Shown here: positions 32,234-42,166 of the stretch, in pieces
How the letters are laid out: each line of letters starts with the position of its first letter
Position numbering within the stretch: position 1 is the stretch's first letter
NCBI GenBank assembly: GCA_002786025.1
Contig: NHNW01000037.1
Span: 62,001-126,000, forward strand
Source of the DNA: Zasmidium citrigriseum
Lineage: Eukaryota; Ascomycota; Dothideomycetes; Mycosphaerellales; Mycosphaerellaceae
Direction of reading: 5' to 3'
DNA length: 64,000 bases
Program-made: the position numbers and the translations under genes
The notes under the pieces: generated by a model
What the model was told of the DNA's origin: nothing
What the model saw: only the letters and a program-made list of their open reading frames with translations
The model's database searches: none

Positions 32234-32451
32234 AGAGTATTAAGAGTACAGATAGTCAAGAGACGGCGTGGGAAGATCGATGTACGATTGCTTGATTCCA
32301 CAAGAGCTTTCGATAGCGACGGTGGCACAGGTAGAAACCTATCCAAAGCCCATCCGTGGGCCCGCCTAGCACCCACTCCTCTGGAGTGGCGGAATGGGTG
32401 GAGCCACGGATAACAAGATCACAGAACGCCTCATTCCCCACCTGTTGACCT

Positions 32452-34244
32452 TCACGCACCACACTGCGCCTCACTATTCCCCATCGTAAACGAACAAGGC
32501 GAATCATTCCCCGGACAAGCCGAACTCTCCGCACAAGCCGCAACCTGGACGATACCTCCATCGCCTTCGAACTGACACTGGCCATACAAATCTCTCGAGA
32601 CATCTGTGTAGCAAACGCCTGTAAAAGCTTCACCATCCCCACCTTCGTTAGAAGCTCCGTCATTAAAGCGAGCCCCATTGTTGACAGCCGCAGGACCATT
32701 CCAGTAAACCTGGAAGCAGCCATTCTGCTCATCGGGGTCGTAGAGACACTTCAACGCAGCCTTGGCTTTGCGCGGGATATTCGCATCGCCGGTGTTCCAG
32801 TTCAACCCGTTCAGGGGGTGTTCAAAGAGGTAGGCGATCAGACCGGCGACTTGCGGTGCGGCGATGGAGGTGCCTGGAGTGTCGAGTACAGCGCCGCCTA
32901 CGCCCTGATATTTGACCGTGTTGTCGCCCATGGCGTAAGTGTCTTGGTAGCCGATCAATTCATCGGGTTCGTTGGAGTACTGCATATTGCTGCCGGGACG
33001 GGTGGTCTGCTCCCAGTATGCCCCTTTGCCCGTGAGAGCACCGACAGTGATCAGGCTGTTGTCAAGCGTGTCGAAGCGCTGGGGGACGAGATCGCCTAGA
33101 CGGATCTGATTCTCGTTGTTGTCGGACTTGCCGTCGTTACCAGCAGCGATGACCATGACGATGTTGTTGGCTTCGGCGATGTTGATCCACTTCTGCCACA
33201 TCTTGCCCCACGCGCTGTCGATATCAATCTCTTTGCCATCTTTTCGTTGAATGCCCCAGGACATATTGATGACTGCACGGTCCGCCCCCGTCGTTCGGAG
33301 ATGTCCAATGACTTTCAAGAGCCCACGCTCGATGGCTTCCATCTTGTAATTCGCTCCCAGGTGACTTTGTTGGTCCATGCCGCGGTTCTGGAAGAAGGAA
33401 CCTTTGGCTTTGATTAGGAACAAGTTGGCTTTCTTCGCAACGCCGTAGTTGATTCCACCAGCAGCGCTCGCTACACCGGTTCCATGGCCCTGGAATCTGT
33501 TCTCGGCCGGAATCCGTCCGCCAACGTCATTGATCTCTTCCGGTCCTTGGTATCTTTGAAACGGATCTTGATCAGGCGACGGCCGGGTCTCTGGAAGGTC
33601 GCCGACGGTGAACCTGTTAGGGACGACGAAGCTCTCGACTTGGCGGCCGTCGGGCTGCAAGTCTGAAATCCCGAGATCGTAGCCGGTGTCAAGGATGTAG
33701 ATCCACTGATTCGTGCCTGCGCTGTCATCATAGCGGTACAGTTCGTTCGTGTTGGGGTCGAATTCTGTGGATGTGTCCGATGGGGGCGTGGCGGAGATCA
33801 ACTTCAGTTGTGGAGCGACGGTGGGACCTTGCTCAGTGTAAGCCCTCTTCTGCAGACGATCAAAGTGTGGCTCCAGGTTGGCCAGACGTGGCATGACGAG
33901 GAAGTCGTCGCTTTCCGTCTCGGTCGTGTTGTCTCCCGGGGTCACATAGTCCAGCCAGGTCTGGTTCTTGACATCTTCCAGTTGGGAATTGTCTAGTCGG
34001 ACATATGCCATCTGCCATGGTGCGCCTTCTTCGATCACAACCTCAGCGTCGCTGCTGCCCAGTTGGTCGAAGTATTGTTTGAAGGCCGACGGATCTGTAT
34101 CAGTCTTGGAACTGACATGGTACCAAGGAGCTGGCAAGCAGATGTTAGCACAGCAGGTGAGGAGGACAATCGCCGTCACATACCTTGAGCTTTGGTAGAG
34201 GTAGCAAGGGCCGCTACTACGGCGAGCAAGTCAGTGGTGCGCAT
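32452..34244 (-). CDS. Secreted subtilisin-like serine protease (S8)
   Basis: Two exons: 34184-34244 encodes the signal peptide MRTTDLLAVVAALATSTKAQ, and after a 53-bp intron 32452-34130 encodes the rest; 579 residues. The catalytic triad is visible: Asp in WIYILDTGYDLG (about residue 165), His in FQGHGTGVASAAGG (about 236), Ser in GTSIAAPQVAGL (about 438); the oxyanion Asn is in VIAAGNDGKSDN. A pro-region of about 130 residues precedes the catalytic domain. The C-terminal extension is rich in Cys (GCFQVYW, GVCYTDV, CAESSACPGNDSPCSF), pointing to disulphides in a secreted enzyme. It is probably an extracellular protease for nutrition or host interaction. A TATAAG element lies about 68 bp before the start on the minus strand. 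Confidence 0.92.
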
Positions 34245-35683
34245 TGTATGATGTTTTCTGGGGGTTTGTTGTTGGATGATAGACTTACAATTGGACTTCT
34301 CTCCGCTCTTACTTATACCTTCGCAGGCTTTTTGCTGCGATTCATCCTTAGGCCGCTTTTCCTCAGATTCCTCTTGTTGTGACTTATTATTAGTCGCTTC
34401 AGCTTTGCGGGAAGTACTATCCATGACGGCCAAGTCGTAAAAACGAGATGGATGAAGGAGTGTGAAGGCTATGCAGTTGGTACCACCATCAAAAGGGCAG
34501 GTATTTCAACAGGCGCTGAAGGTTGGTCTTCTCGTCTGCTAGAAGCGAGGAGCCGCAAGACAAAGAGAAGAGGGCTCAGTAGGATGAGGGCTATGTCGTT
34601 GGTGCCACTCTGTAAGCGCCAGCGATATTAGCTGAAGTCGGGAGCTGGGATGTTACTCGCCTCAGCAAGGTCCAGTCGCTTCTGTCAGGTACCAGGTCCG
34701 CAGTAGGCGGCCGTTGGCAAGTCGTGTGGTCGGCCTTAATGATGCAATACTAACCTCATGTCCGTATTGTTAATGAGGCGCTCAGCTTGCTGCTCATGTG
34801 ACCTTGGCAATCTATTCTTGACTCGCTTAATCCACCCGATAGCCAGCTGCTCAAAGAGCCTCGGATAGTATCAAGAGACCTGACTGCTAGATGCGGATGA
34901 GCTGACATATGGCGAGCAGCGTGCGAGCGTCGAGATTCTAGTGCCAGGAGAATCCTAGGGCCGGAGACAGGTTGACCGCCTTCACTGTGGCGTTCACGAA
35001 GGCGAGCGAAGTGCAAGGAGCTCCATCAAGGACTTTGCTTCTGGACGGACTGTCGCGGAGAGCGAATGACCCAGTAAATGAAAGCTGCCGGTCTTTATGT
35101 CAGCGATTGAAGCCAAAGCGCAAGACGACCAGTACTCCCTGAGCGGTCCTCGTAAGTCGACGTGGAGTCCGTCTCAGTGATCACGACGCCCAGATCTTGA
35201 AACGACCATGCATTCCCGTCGTATGAGGCGTTCATATGGATGACAAGCCGTGTTATGGACTCAGCCCTTTGAAGTGTATTGTTGGAGTACCTGAACGAGA
35301 GGAGCAGTTGACTTCATGCTGTCGCTCCAGACCACGCCAACGCTATGCCTCATTAAGACAGCTGTGCGTCTTGAGACAACACGCCTTGAAGCCAGCCTTG
35401 TCCTACAGAACAACAACTCGAAGCGTAATATAGTATCTAGCGGTTTCCTTGGTCGAATTCGATCAGTTGGGCTTTCCAGATTTCTGAATCATCGTCAGAA
35501 CGTTGATCATGTCCATAGACCAATCGTCCGCATTGAAGACCCTCGAAAAAGAACGCACTGTAAAAGAGAAGAATTAGCCATATTCGTCTCCGATATTCGA
35601 GAGCAAACTCCATCCCCTCGCCCCTCTTATAAGATCCCAATCTCTTACCTATTCTCCTCATCCTCAACACTTCCAAACCCAAA
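34245..35683. other. Intergenic region
   Basis: About 1.4 kb between the divergent subtilisin gene and F-box-like member 6. A weak duplication is visible: ggctatgcagttggtaccac near 34468 resembles ggctatgtcgttggtgccac near 34588. TATAAGA at 35628-35634 is a likely core promoter for member 6. No gene recognised. Confidence 0.45.
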
Positions 35684-36244
35684 ATGTCCAATCCAATCCT
35701 TCGTCAAAAGCTCCTCGCCTACCAAGCCGCCTACAACAACCCATACCGCAGATACCAGCGCCATCGCCTCACTCCCCCACAAACCCTCCACGGCAGCAAC
35801 ACCTACCCGCGCAGCTCGCCTACCGCTCAGCATCTTGTCCTCAGCACCCCCTACTTCATCGCCCTCATCCTCCACCCCTTCACCAACGGCTCCCTAAACA
35901 GCATGAAGCAGCTCTACCGCTGCCAGGGCGTCGATCGTACTTGGCGGTCCACCATCGCAGGGTCGAACACGCTGCAAGTTGGAATGTTTCGCGCTCAGAC
36001 GCCGGACGGAGGAGGACCCCATTTGTTGAATCCAGCGATCTTTGGACGGCCGGGCGATGATCCGGATGTGCCGATTGTTGCGGTGCCGGGGCAGAGTTAT
36101 GCGGTCAATCTACCGGGAGGAGCAGCGGGTGCTGGAGGAGGCGGCGTACGAGGGGGAGGAAATGCTGGACGAGGTGGCGGTGGACGAGGTCGTGGTAGCG
36201 GACGAGGTCGTGGAGGTCCAGGAACAGGCTGCCCGGGGCAGTGA
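35684..36244 (+). CDS. F-box-like protein with Gly/Arg-rich tail, array member 6
   Basis: Intronless, 186 residues. MSNPILRQKLLAYQAAYNNP leads to the motif LVLSTPYFIALILHPFTNGS, LNSMKQLYRCQGVDRTWRST and NTLQVGMFRAQ, then the shared block PHLLNPAIFGRPGDDPDVPI and VAVPGQSYAVNLPGG. The last 45 residues are almost only Gly, Arg and Ala (RGGGNAGRGGGGRGRG), an RGG-box-like tail typical of RNA-binding or phase-separating segments. That tail is not shared by members 1-3. It is separated from member 5 by the orphan gene and the subtilisin. Confidence 0.75.
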   Translation: MSNPILRQKLLAYQAAYNNPYRRYQRHRLTPPQTLHGSNTYPRSSPTAQHLVLSTPYFIALILHPFTNGSLNSMKQLYRCQGVDRTWRSTIAGSNTLQVGMFRAQTPDGGGPHLLNPAIFGRPGDDPDVPIVAVPGQSYAVNLPGGAAGAGGGGVRGGGNAGRGGGGRGRGSGRGRGGPGTGCPGQ

Positions 36245-36603
36245 TCTGTCTTGATATGAGTTGGAGAGCGACTCCATGAGGAGGATACAAGCCGGTTCGT
36301 TTGCAGTAGAGATAGACCAGGACCACCGTTTCCTTGAAAGTCTCCTACCCGTCCTCGCGCCTTGCGATTCCGTTGACCCCTGTTTCTGTGCCAGAATTTG
36401 GCTGAAAGGCTGAGACTTCTTCTTGCGGTTATAATCAATGTATGTACACTCTGAGCCTTCGCGTATCGTTGCCCTTCTTCCTGCGCCCCAGCGCCATCGC
36501 TCTGTACAAATACACCACTCCCATACTGCATTCAGCAGGCTTCCCCTCAGCATCCCACTCCTCAGACGCTTCCTCTCACCACTCCCAATGATCTCCTGGC
36601 TTC
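36245..36603. other. Intergenic region
   Basis: About 360 bp between convergent genes. Likely 3' UTR sequence of both; no feature recognised. Confidence 0.45.
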
Positions 36604-38829
36604 TTAACAACTCCAAACCCCCACAACCCCATCCCGTCTCCCCTCAATCAAATACCCATCCCGAATCCTCACCCTCTCCACAACACTCGGCCTGCTCCCC
36701 TCATCCGCATCCACACCAGCCCCACAATCCCACTGCCTGCCATCAGTCTTATCATAAACCTTAACAACATCCTCGCCAGCCGCGGCGACGATCCGTCGGG
36801 CGTCGAATTGCATGCTCGTGACGGGGTTGTCGTAGGCGAAGGCGTCGTGGATGTTGCCGGTGCGGAGGTCCCATATCTAGGATACCATTATGTTAGTGGG
36901 ATTGAGGTGGGAGGTGAAGGGGAAGAGGGGGAAGGGCTTACCCGAATACTCCGATCCTGACTCCCCGTCACCAGATAGACGTCGTCGAATTGCAATGCAG
37001 TCACGGGTCCTGTATGTCCCACGAGACTGCGATGCACCATTCCTGATCGGAGATCCCATAATCTTACCATTCCGTCCGCAGTCCCACAAGCCAAAGCTGT
37101 TTCGAAAACTTGGAGAGCGCCTACGAAGTCCGCTTCTGCGCTTTGTAACCTTCCGCCGGTGGGTCGCCACCAGCCGCCTGTTTCTGCCGTTGATGCGTTG
37201 CTCGGTGGGTTCAGAGTTGCGGCTTGGGCTGCTGCCCAAAGTACATCAAGTGTCTGTACACATCGTCCCTTCTCGAGATCCCATTGCCGAAGTGTCTTGT
37301 CGGCTGATCCAGATACGAGTGTGCTCCCACGGAAATCCAGAGCTGTGACTTCTGCCACATGTGCTGAGAGAGTAAACATATGGCAATCAGCCATTGCATC
37401 CGCATGGTACGATTGCTGCAAAGGCTGCTCCGGTTCTGACGAAGTCGGCGTGAAAAGATCCTCTCCAGTCGCCGAGCTCTCGCTCTCCTCAAGAATAGTC
37501 GGCTTGACATTGATATTCGTCCCAGCAGCCTGAGGGTTATAGTCCGCCTGACTCAAATCCCAGAGCCGTATACTCGCGTCCATGGACCCAGTCGCCACAA
37601 TATTCTCCTCCACCTGCAAACACCTCACACTGGAAAGATGGCCCTCCAGCAACCCCATGCACCTCCCCGCATTCAAATCCCACACTCGTACAGTATCGTC
37701 CAGCGCTGCCGTAACCATAGTCCCAAACGGCGCATCAAAATCCAGCGCCGTGATGATATCATTATGGGCTTCAAACTCCCGTATCCGACTTCCAGGCTCC
37801 ATATGCTCGTGCAACACAGGCATCGATATCCGCCGGGGTGTCTTCTTCCTCTTACTCTTCGGCGACTCCTTCGCTTTGGGCAGTTTTCCATAAACACTCT
37901 CCGACATGAAGCCCGGCTCATCTGACTCCTCTTCCGTTCTGTGCTTCTCCTCCTTCTCCGCCGCGACCTTAGGGTCCGTCCTCGCAGCCAGCGCCTGCTC
38001 ATCCGCCCACTCCTCCTGCATCGTCTCCAACCTCTCCCCCACATCCAGCACCTCCTGCTCCAACTCCCTCTCTTCATCCTCCAGCCCCGCCAGCCGATCC
38101 AGAATAACCTTCCGCATAGTATTCAGATTCGCGATCTTGTTATCAATCTCTTTAATCTCGCTCGAACACATCGTCTTCCTGATGCCCATCATCTCCAGTC
38201 GATGTTCGAGTTTGTCCTTCTCCCGTTTCAATTTACTCAACTTTGGCGGTCCCTCTTCCTCAGGCCCTTCGAGTAACTTCCCACCTTTACTCCCCCTCTT
38301 CCTCCTCCTCTTCGCATCCTTCCCATTCCCACCATCTTCCTCATCCTCCGGCAACGTCGCCTTAAACCCCTCAAACAGACTAAACGGACTACTGCTCTGC
38401 GGCGCAGTCTTAATCAGATCATCCGGGAGGTACGTCAAAGCGCGATGCTCGATCTCAGAGGAGTTGAAGTTGCTTCGGATCAGTTCGCGCGGGTTGGCTT
38501 TGGCGAAGGAGAAGACGGAGCGCTGGATTGCTGGGCGTTGGGAGAAGCGGCGCACAGAGGAGAGGGCGTTGCGGTAGGGGTCGGGGGAGTTGGGCGATTC
38601 GGAGCTGGAGGGGAAGTTGGCGTTGATGAGGTGCGAGGCGGTGGCGTGGACGGTGCGGCCGAAGGCTTCGAGTTGGCGGGACTATATCAAATATAAGTAA
38701 TTGGACAAGAGGTTCCTATGCTAAATCATGTCTCACATTGAGGATCGAGTCGTCCTCGGACAGGTGATGCTGGTGATGGGATCTCGAAGGGCGTTGCGGC
38801 GACGTGCTGCGGCCGCGTCTGTCCGCCAT
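36604..38829 (-). CDS. MDV1: Mitochondrial division adaptor, WD40 protein (Mdv1/Caf4 type)
   Basis: Three exons: 38737-38829, 36942-38681, 36604-36876; 701 residues. The first splice gives [24 protein letters not shown], the conserved N-terminus that binds Fis1. A coiled coil ([40 protein letters not shown]) follows, as needed for dimerisation. Then come seven WD40 repeats, such as [60 protein letters not shown] and, across the last splice, [21 protein letters not shown]. Mdv1 links Fis1 on the outer mitochondrial membrane to the dynamin Dnm1 and so drives fission. It is divergent from the chorismate mutase gene, 292 bp apart. Confidence 0.93.
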
Positions 38830-39121
38830 TGTGGTGTATTGGTGAGTGTTATGACGAGCACATTATCATTAATCAAATTCCTTCAATTCGTCGTACAGCG
38901 TAGGCGCGAATGTGGATGTTGGTCAGTTGATTGCATGTTTCTGCCAACATCACGAGCCCAAGTCTCAAGCTTCACTAGCAAGCACCGTATAATAACAGCC
39001 CTCCGTAGCAAATTATTACCGACGCGCCATCCCACTTGCCGACATCGCATACAAACAGTCACTCTTCCGCCAACTCACAAATCACAGTCCTTACCGACTT
39101 ACCCAAAAGAAAGAAGACAAA

Positions 39122-39925
39122 ATGGACCTCGCCCTCGACCTCTCCAACCCCCGCAACGCCCTCTCCCTCGCCCACATCCGCTACCAACTAATCCGCCTCG
39201 AAGACACCGTCCTCTACGCTCTAATCGAACGCGCCCAATTCCCCCTCAACTCGCCCATCTACACCCCGGGCGCAATCCCTATCCCCGGCAGCACCCTCTC
39301 CTTCAGCGACTGGGTACTCCGCGAACAAGAACGTCTCCAATCCCGGATCCGCCGCTACCAGAGTCCCGACGAGTATCCGTTCTTCCCGGATGCGATGGAG
39401 GAACTGATCCTCCCGCCGCTGGAGTATCCGAAGATCCTGTGGGAGAATGATGTCAACGTGAATGGACGCTTGAAGGAGGCGTATGTGCGGAGTGTGTTGC
39501 CGAGTATTTGTCCTGTCAGGGAGAGGGAGGAAAGGTCGAGGGAGGCGCAGGAGAATTATGGGTCTGCTGCGACTGCTGATGTTAATTGCCTCCAATCGCT
39601 TTCGCGGAGAGTGCATTTTGGGAAGTTTGTCGCGGAGAGCAAGTTTCAGCAGGATCCGGAGAGGTTTGTTCAGTTGATTAAGGCCGGGGATACGAAGGGG
39701 ATTGATGAGGCGATTACGGATGCGAAGGTTGAGAAGAAGGTGCTTGAGAGGTTACGGCAGAAGGCGGAGATGTATGGACAGGATCCGAATTTGGAGGCAG
39801 AAGCGCCGGGGAAGATTGATGTGGATGCTGTCGTGGCGACGTACAAGGAGTGGGTAATTCCGTTGACGAAGGTTGTCGAGGTGGATTATTTGATGCAGAG
39901 GCTAAAGGGGAGCGAGTGGGAGTGA
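39122..39925 (+). CDS. ARO7: Chorismate mutase
   Basis: Intronless, 267 residues, the length of fungal allosteric AroQ-type mutases. The N-terminus LSLAHIRYQLIRLEDTVLYA carries the first catalytic Arg; the later segment LSRRVHFGKFVAESKFQQDP supplies the Arg-Lys pair; the C-terminal helix EWVIPLTKVVEVDYLMQRLK holds the final active-site Glu. PSPDEYPF...PPLEYP is the usual loop near the regulatory interface. The enzyme converts chorismate to prephenate at the branch to Phe and Tyr, activated by Trp and inhibited by Tyr in yeast. It shares a short promoter region with MDV1 and is convergent with the next gene. Confidence 0.95.
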   Translation: MDLALDLSNPRNALSLAHIRYQLIRLEDTVLYALIERAQFPLNSPIYTPGAIPIPGSTLSFSDWVLREQERLQSRIRRYQSPDEYPFFPDAMEELILPPLEYPKILWENDVNVNGRLKEAYVRSVLPSICPVREREERSREAQENYGSAATADVNCLQSLSRRVHFGKFVAESKFQQDPERFVQLIKAGDTKGIDEAITDAKVEKKVLERLRQKAEMYGQDPNLEAEAPGKIDVDAVVATYKEWVIPLTKVVEVDYLMQRLKGSEWE

Positions 39926-40037
39926 GGTTGAGGAAGATGGATTGTGAGAGATACCCATTAAATCGAAAGAACGATAGAGCAGACGATAGATCCTGCCTTT
40001 CCCTTGCAGACTGGATAGACCGCATGATGTAACACGT

Positions 40038-40517
40038 CTACTGTCCCTTCTTCCCACTCTCACTCCTCCCCTCCAACAACTCCCTCCTCCCAAACAAGAA
40101 GAACCCCCTCATAACCAAAAGCGCCGCCATATTCACCCCCAGAAACGCAACCGCATTCCTCTTCAACCCCGTCTCACTTTCCCCCTTAACCCACTGCAAC
40201 GCCAAGATACTACCCAAAACGACCTCCCCGGCACCCATAGTAATATACGTTGCCCTCCTGAACCCCGCCTGCTTATCCTGATCGTGTTTCGGCTCAGGCC
40301 ATGAGAGGATTAAAGGGACGGTCAAGAATGCGACCAAGCCGCCGAACCATTGTGTGAGCGATCGGGCGGCGGGGGTTGCTTGGGCGGGCGAGGCGAGGAG
40401 GAGGGAGAGGCCGTGGGTGGGGTTTAGGAGGAGGGAGGGCAGGGAGATTATGTTGGCCGCTATTTCGATGGCGAGGGCGGTGCGGAAGGGGGTCAGGCCG
40501 AGGGAGTTGGTTGTCAT
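40038..40517 (-). CDS. Small four-span membrane protein, unknown function
   Basis: Intronless, 159 residues. Hydrophobic segments at about residues 12-32 (TALAIEIAANIISLPSLLLN), 55-72 (FGGLVAFLTVPLILSW), 88-108 (ATYITMGAGEVVLGSILALQ) and 122-142 (AVAFLGVNMAALLVMRGFFL) suggest four membrane spans; the tail is basic (RRELLEGRSESGKKGQ). I do not recognise a named family; similar short fungal membrane proteins are usually annotated as hypothetical. It is convergent with ARO7, 112 bp apart. Confidence 0.7.
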   Translation of the reverse strand: MTTNSLGLTPFRTALAIEIAANIISLPSLLLNPTHGLSLLLASPAQATPAARSLTQWFGGLVAFLTVPLILSWPEPKHDQDKQAGFRRATYITMGAGEVVLGSILALQWVKGESETGLKRNAVAFLGVNMAALLVMRGFFLFGRRELLEGRSESGKKGQ

Positions 40518-40784
40518 TTTGATTGTATGCGATGGCTCGTGTCGGTTGGTTGATTGATGATAGTGTGGATGGTTTGGTCAGAAGTTGGATGCTTGAGGCT
40601 AATATACCTCAAGAGCTCGCGTTTATGCTTGCTCGCGAGGCTTGCCAAGGCAATAGCTCTTCAGCTCGGAGAGATACGTCTCTGGATACTGAGACCCAAA
40701 AGCAGATAAGATGCACGTCGGCGTAAAGTAGCCAAGGTTGAAGGAAGACGATCCTGTGAAGTCGAACATGTGATGATGGAGCTT

Positions 40785-40814
40785 CACCCGCAACGTCATT
40801 CTGCGGGGAATCCG
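40785..40814 (+). repeat. Direct repeat left of the NLR locus
   Basis: The 30-bp block starting cacccgcaacgtca and ending gcggggaatccg recurs at 46555-46584 with 27 of 30 positions identical, and cctttggcat follows in both, 11 bp further on here than in the other copy. All three differences are T here versus C there. Confidence 0.6.
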
Positions 40815-41019
40815 ACATCACCTGGGCAGCCTTTGGCATCAGACGCTCTCACTGCCAGTCCTGCACTGCACTGCACTCCCACTGAATGTGATGACACTAC
40901 TGGACACAGAAGACCACAGAAGCTGGCAGATGTATAGCAAAACGGAGGAAATGAACGCCAAGACAGTGTGAAAGCAAAAGGTAAGTCACATCAAATGCCG
41001 TCAAGTCACCCCCTTCACG

Positions 41020-41900
41020 CTACCTCATGGAAGGTGCTCGTATTAGCCTGAAAGGCTCGTGTCTTCTGCAGTCGCTAGAGCCAATATCCAAGAAGCCAGC
41101 AATTACGCGCTCGGCTATAATCTGGTGATGATTTTGAAGCCATGAAGGGCGATGACGAGGAGGCAAGCTGTCTTTAGTAAGGCTGGCGGCGTTGTGTTGT
41201 ATTGATACGAGGAAGTCTTGCGTGCTCTGCTCTTTCCACGACCCCGGCGAGTGTCTCGCTTCTTGTGTACTTGTGAAGGCGAGTCCGGGGCTGACGTTGT
41301 TCAAGTTGATAAAGCCGGCTGCGGCGTGCGTGGAGGCAATGGATGCCGAAGGAATGGTGATTTTTCCGGAAGCGATGAATTCAATCGAGTTGAAGTCTAA
41401 AATCGGGCCATAGATGGCGCTCGTAACGAAGTCGCTGGCTTCGAAGGCGCTCGACTTGAAGTTTGTAATCGAGGCGAAGGCGGTACTTCTTGTTAAGCTA
41501 CCGCGGTGAGGACACAGGAGGAGAGAGCCTGTGCTTGCATTGGTAGCGTTTGGGCAACCCCTGACTGTGTAAGGGTTGCCGGCGCTGTTAGGCTCGGCGA
41601 TATTGACTGGGCGGGTGGTGCCTTTGAAGAAGCAACCCCTGAATGTGGTAGCCGAGGCGAAATGTGTGGATGGAGAGGTAAAGGAGGCCGTTCTCTGTGC
41701 GACTGGGGTTTCTGGGTCGTTGTCGATATCGTCGCGGAAGAGCCGCTGTCGACGAGTGTCGTAGAACACACCCTTCTAACGAAGATCCTCTGTAGAAACG
41801 TAGTTGCCAATTAGGCCGGACACAAGGAGGACATCAGAGGCGGTTGTGCTGTTGTCGTTAAGCTGGGCTGCGCTAACTGCCGTTGCTTGAAGTCCGCTAC
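41020..41900 (-). pseudogene. Long open frame with no start codon, probably decayed
   Basis: On the minus strand a frame reads TAVSAAQLNDNSTTASDVLL, VSGLIGNYVSTEDLR, TAG near 41775, then GVFYDTRRQRLFRDDIDNDP, FTSPSTHFASATTFRGCFFK, CPNATNASTGSLLLCPHRGS and FEASDFVTSAIYGPILDFNS down to 41020. In about 290 codons the only Met is two residues from the end, so it cannot be translated as it stands unless spliced to an upstream exon. Composition (Ser/Thr/Asn-rich, few charged residues) suggests a former secreted or surface protein. I do not recognise a family. Confidence 0.35.
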
Positions 41901-42166
41901 TAGTACCGTGTTAAATTAGTTTGTTGTCGATAGGGGTAGATCTTTTAAACAGAGTAAGTCACACGATGTGTATAGCGTAAATCTATAGAATACAAAATCG
42001 CAGCTCTCTCCAACAAAATGCTCACTTCCGCTCCCCTAGCCTTGTCCACATCAACTCTCATTCATCTAGCATGATTCGTCTCTTCGTACGTAGTCATCTC
42101 CGTTCGTGACCAAACCGAAACAGAAAGAAGCAAAAGACTTCCGTTCCCCCGACCAAGCTCATATCC

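Noticed and set aside
37906..38577. 223-codon plus-strand open frame
   Set aside because: Ser/Leu-rich shadow of the MDV1 coiled-coil and Lys/Glu-rich region.
41506..41814. 102-codon plus-strand open frame
   Set aside because: Opposite the start-less minus frame; no coding signature of its own.
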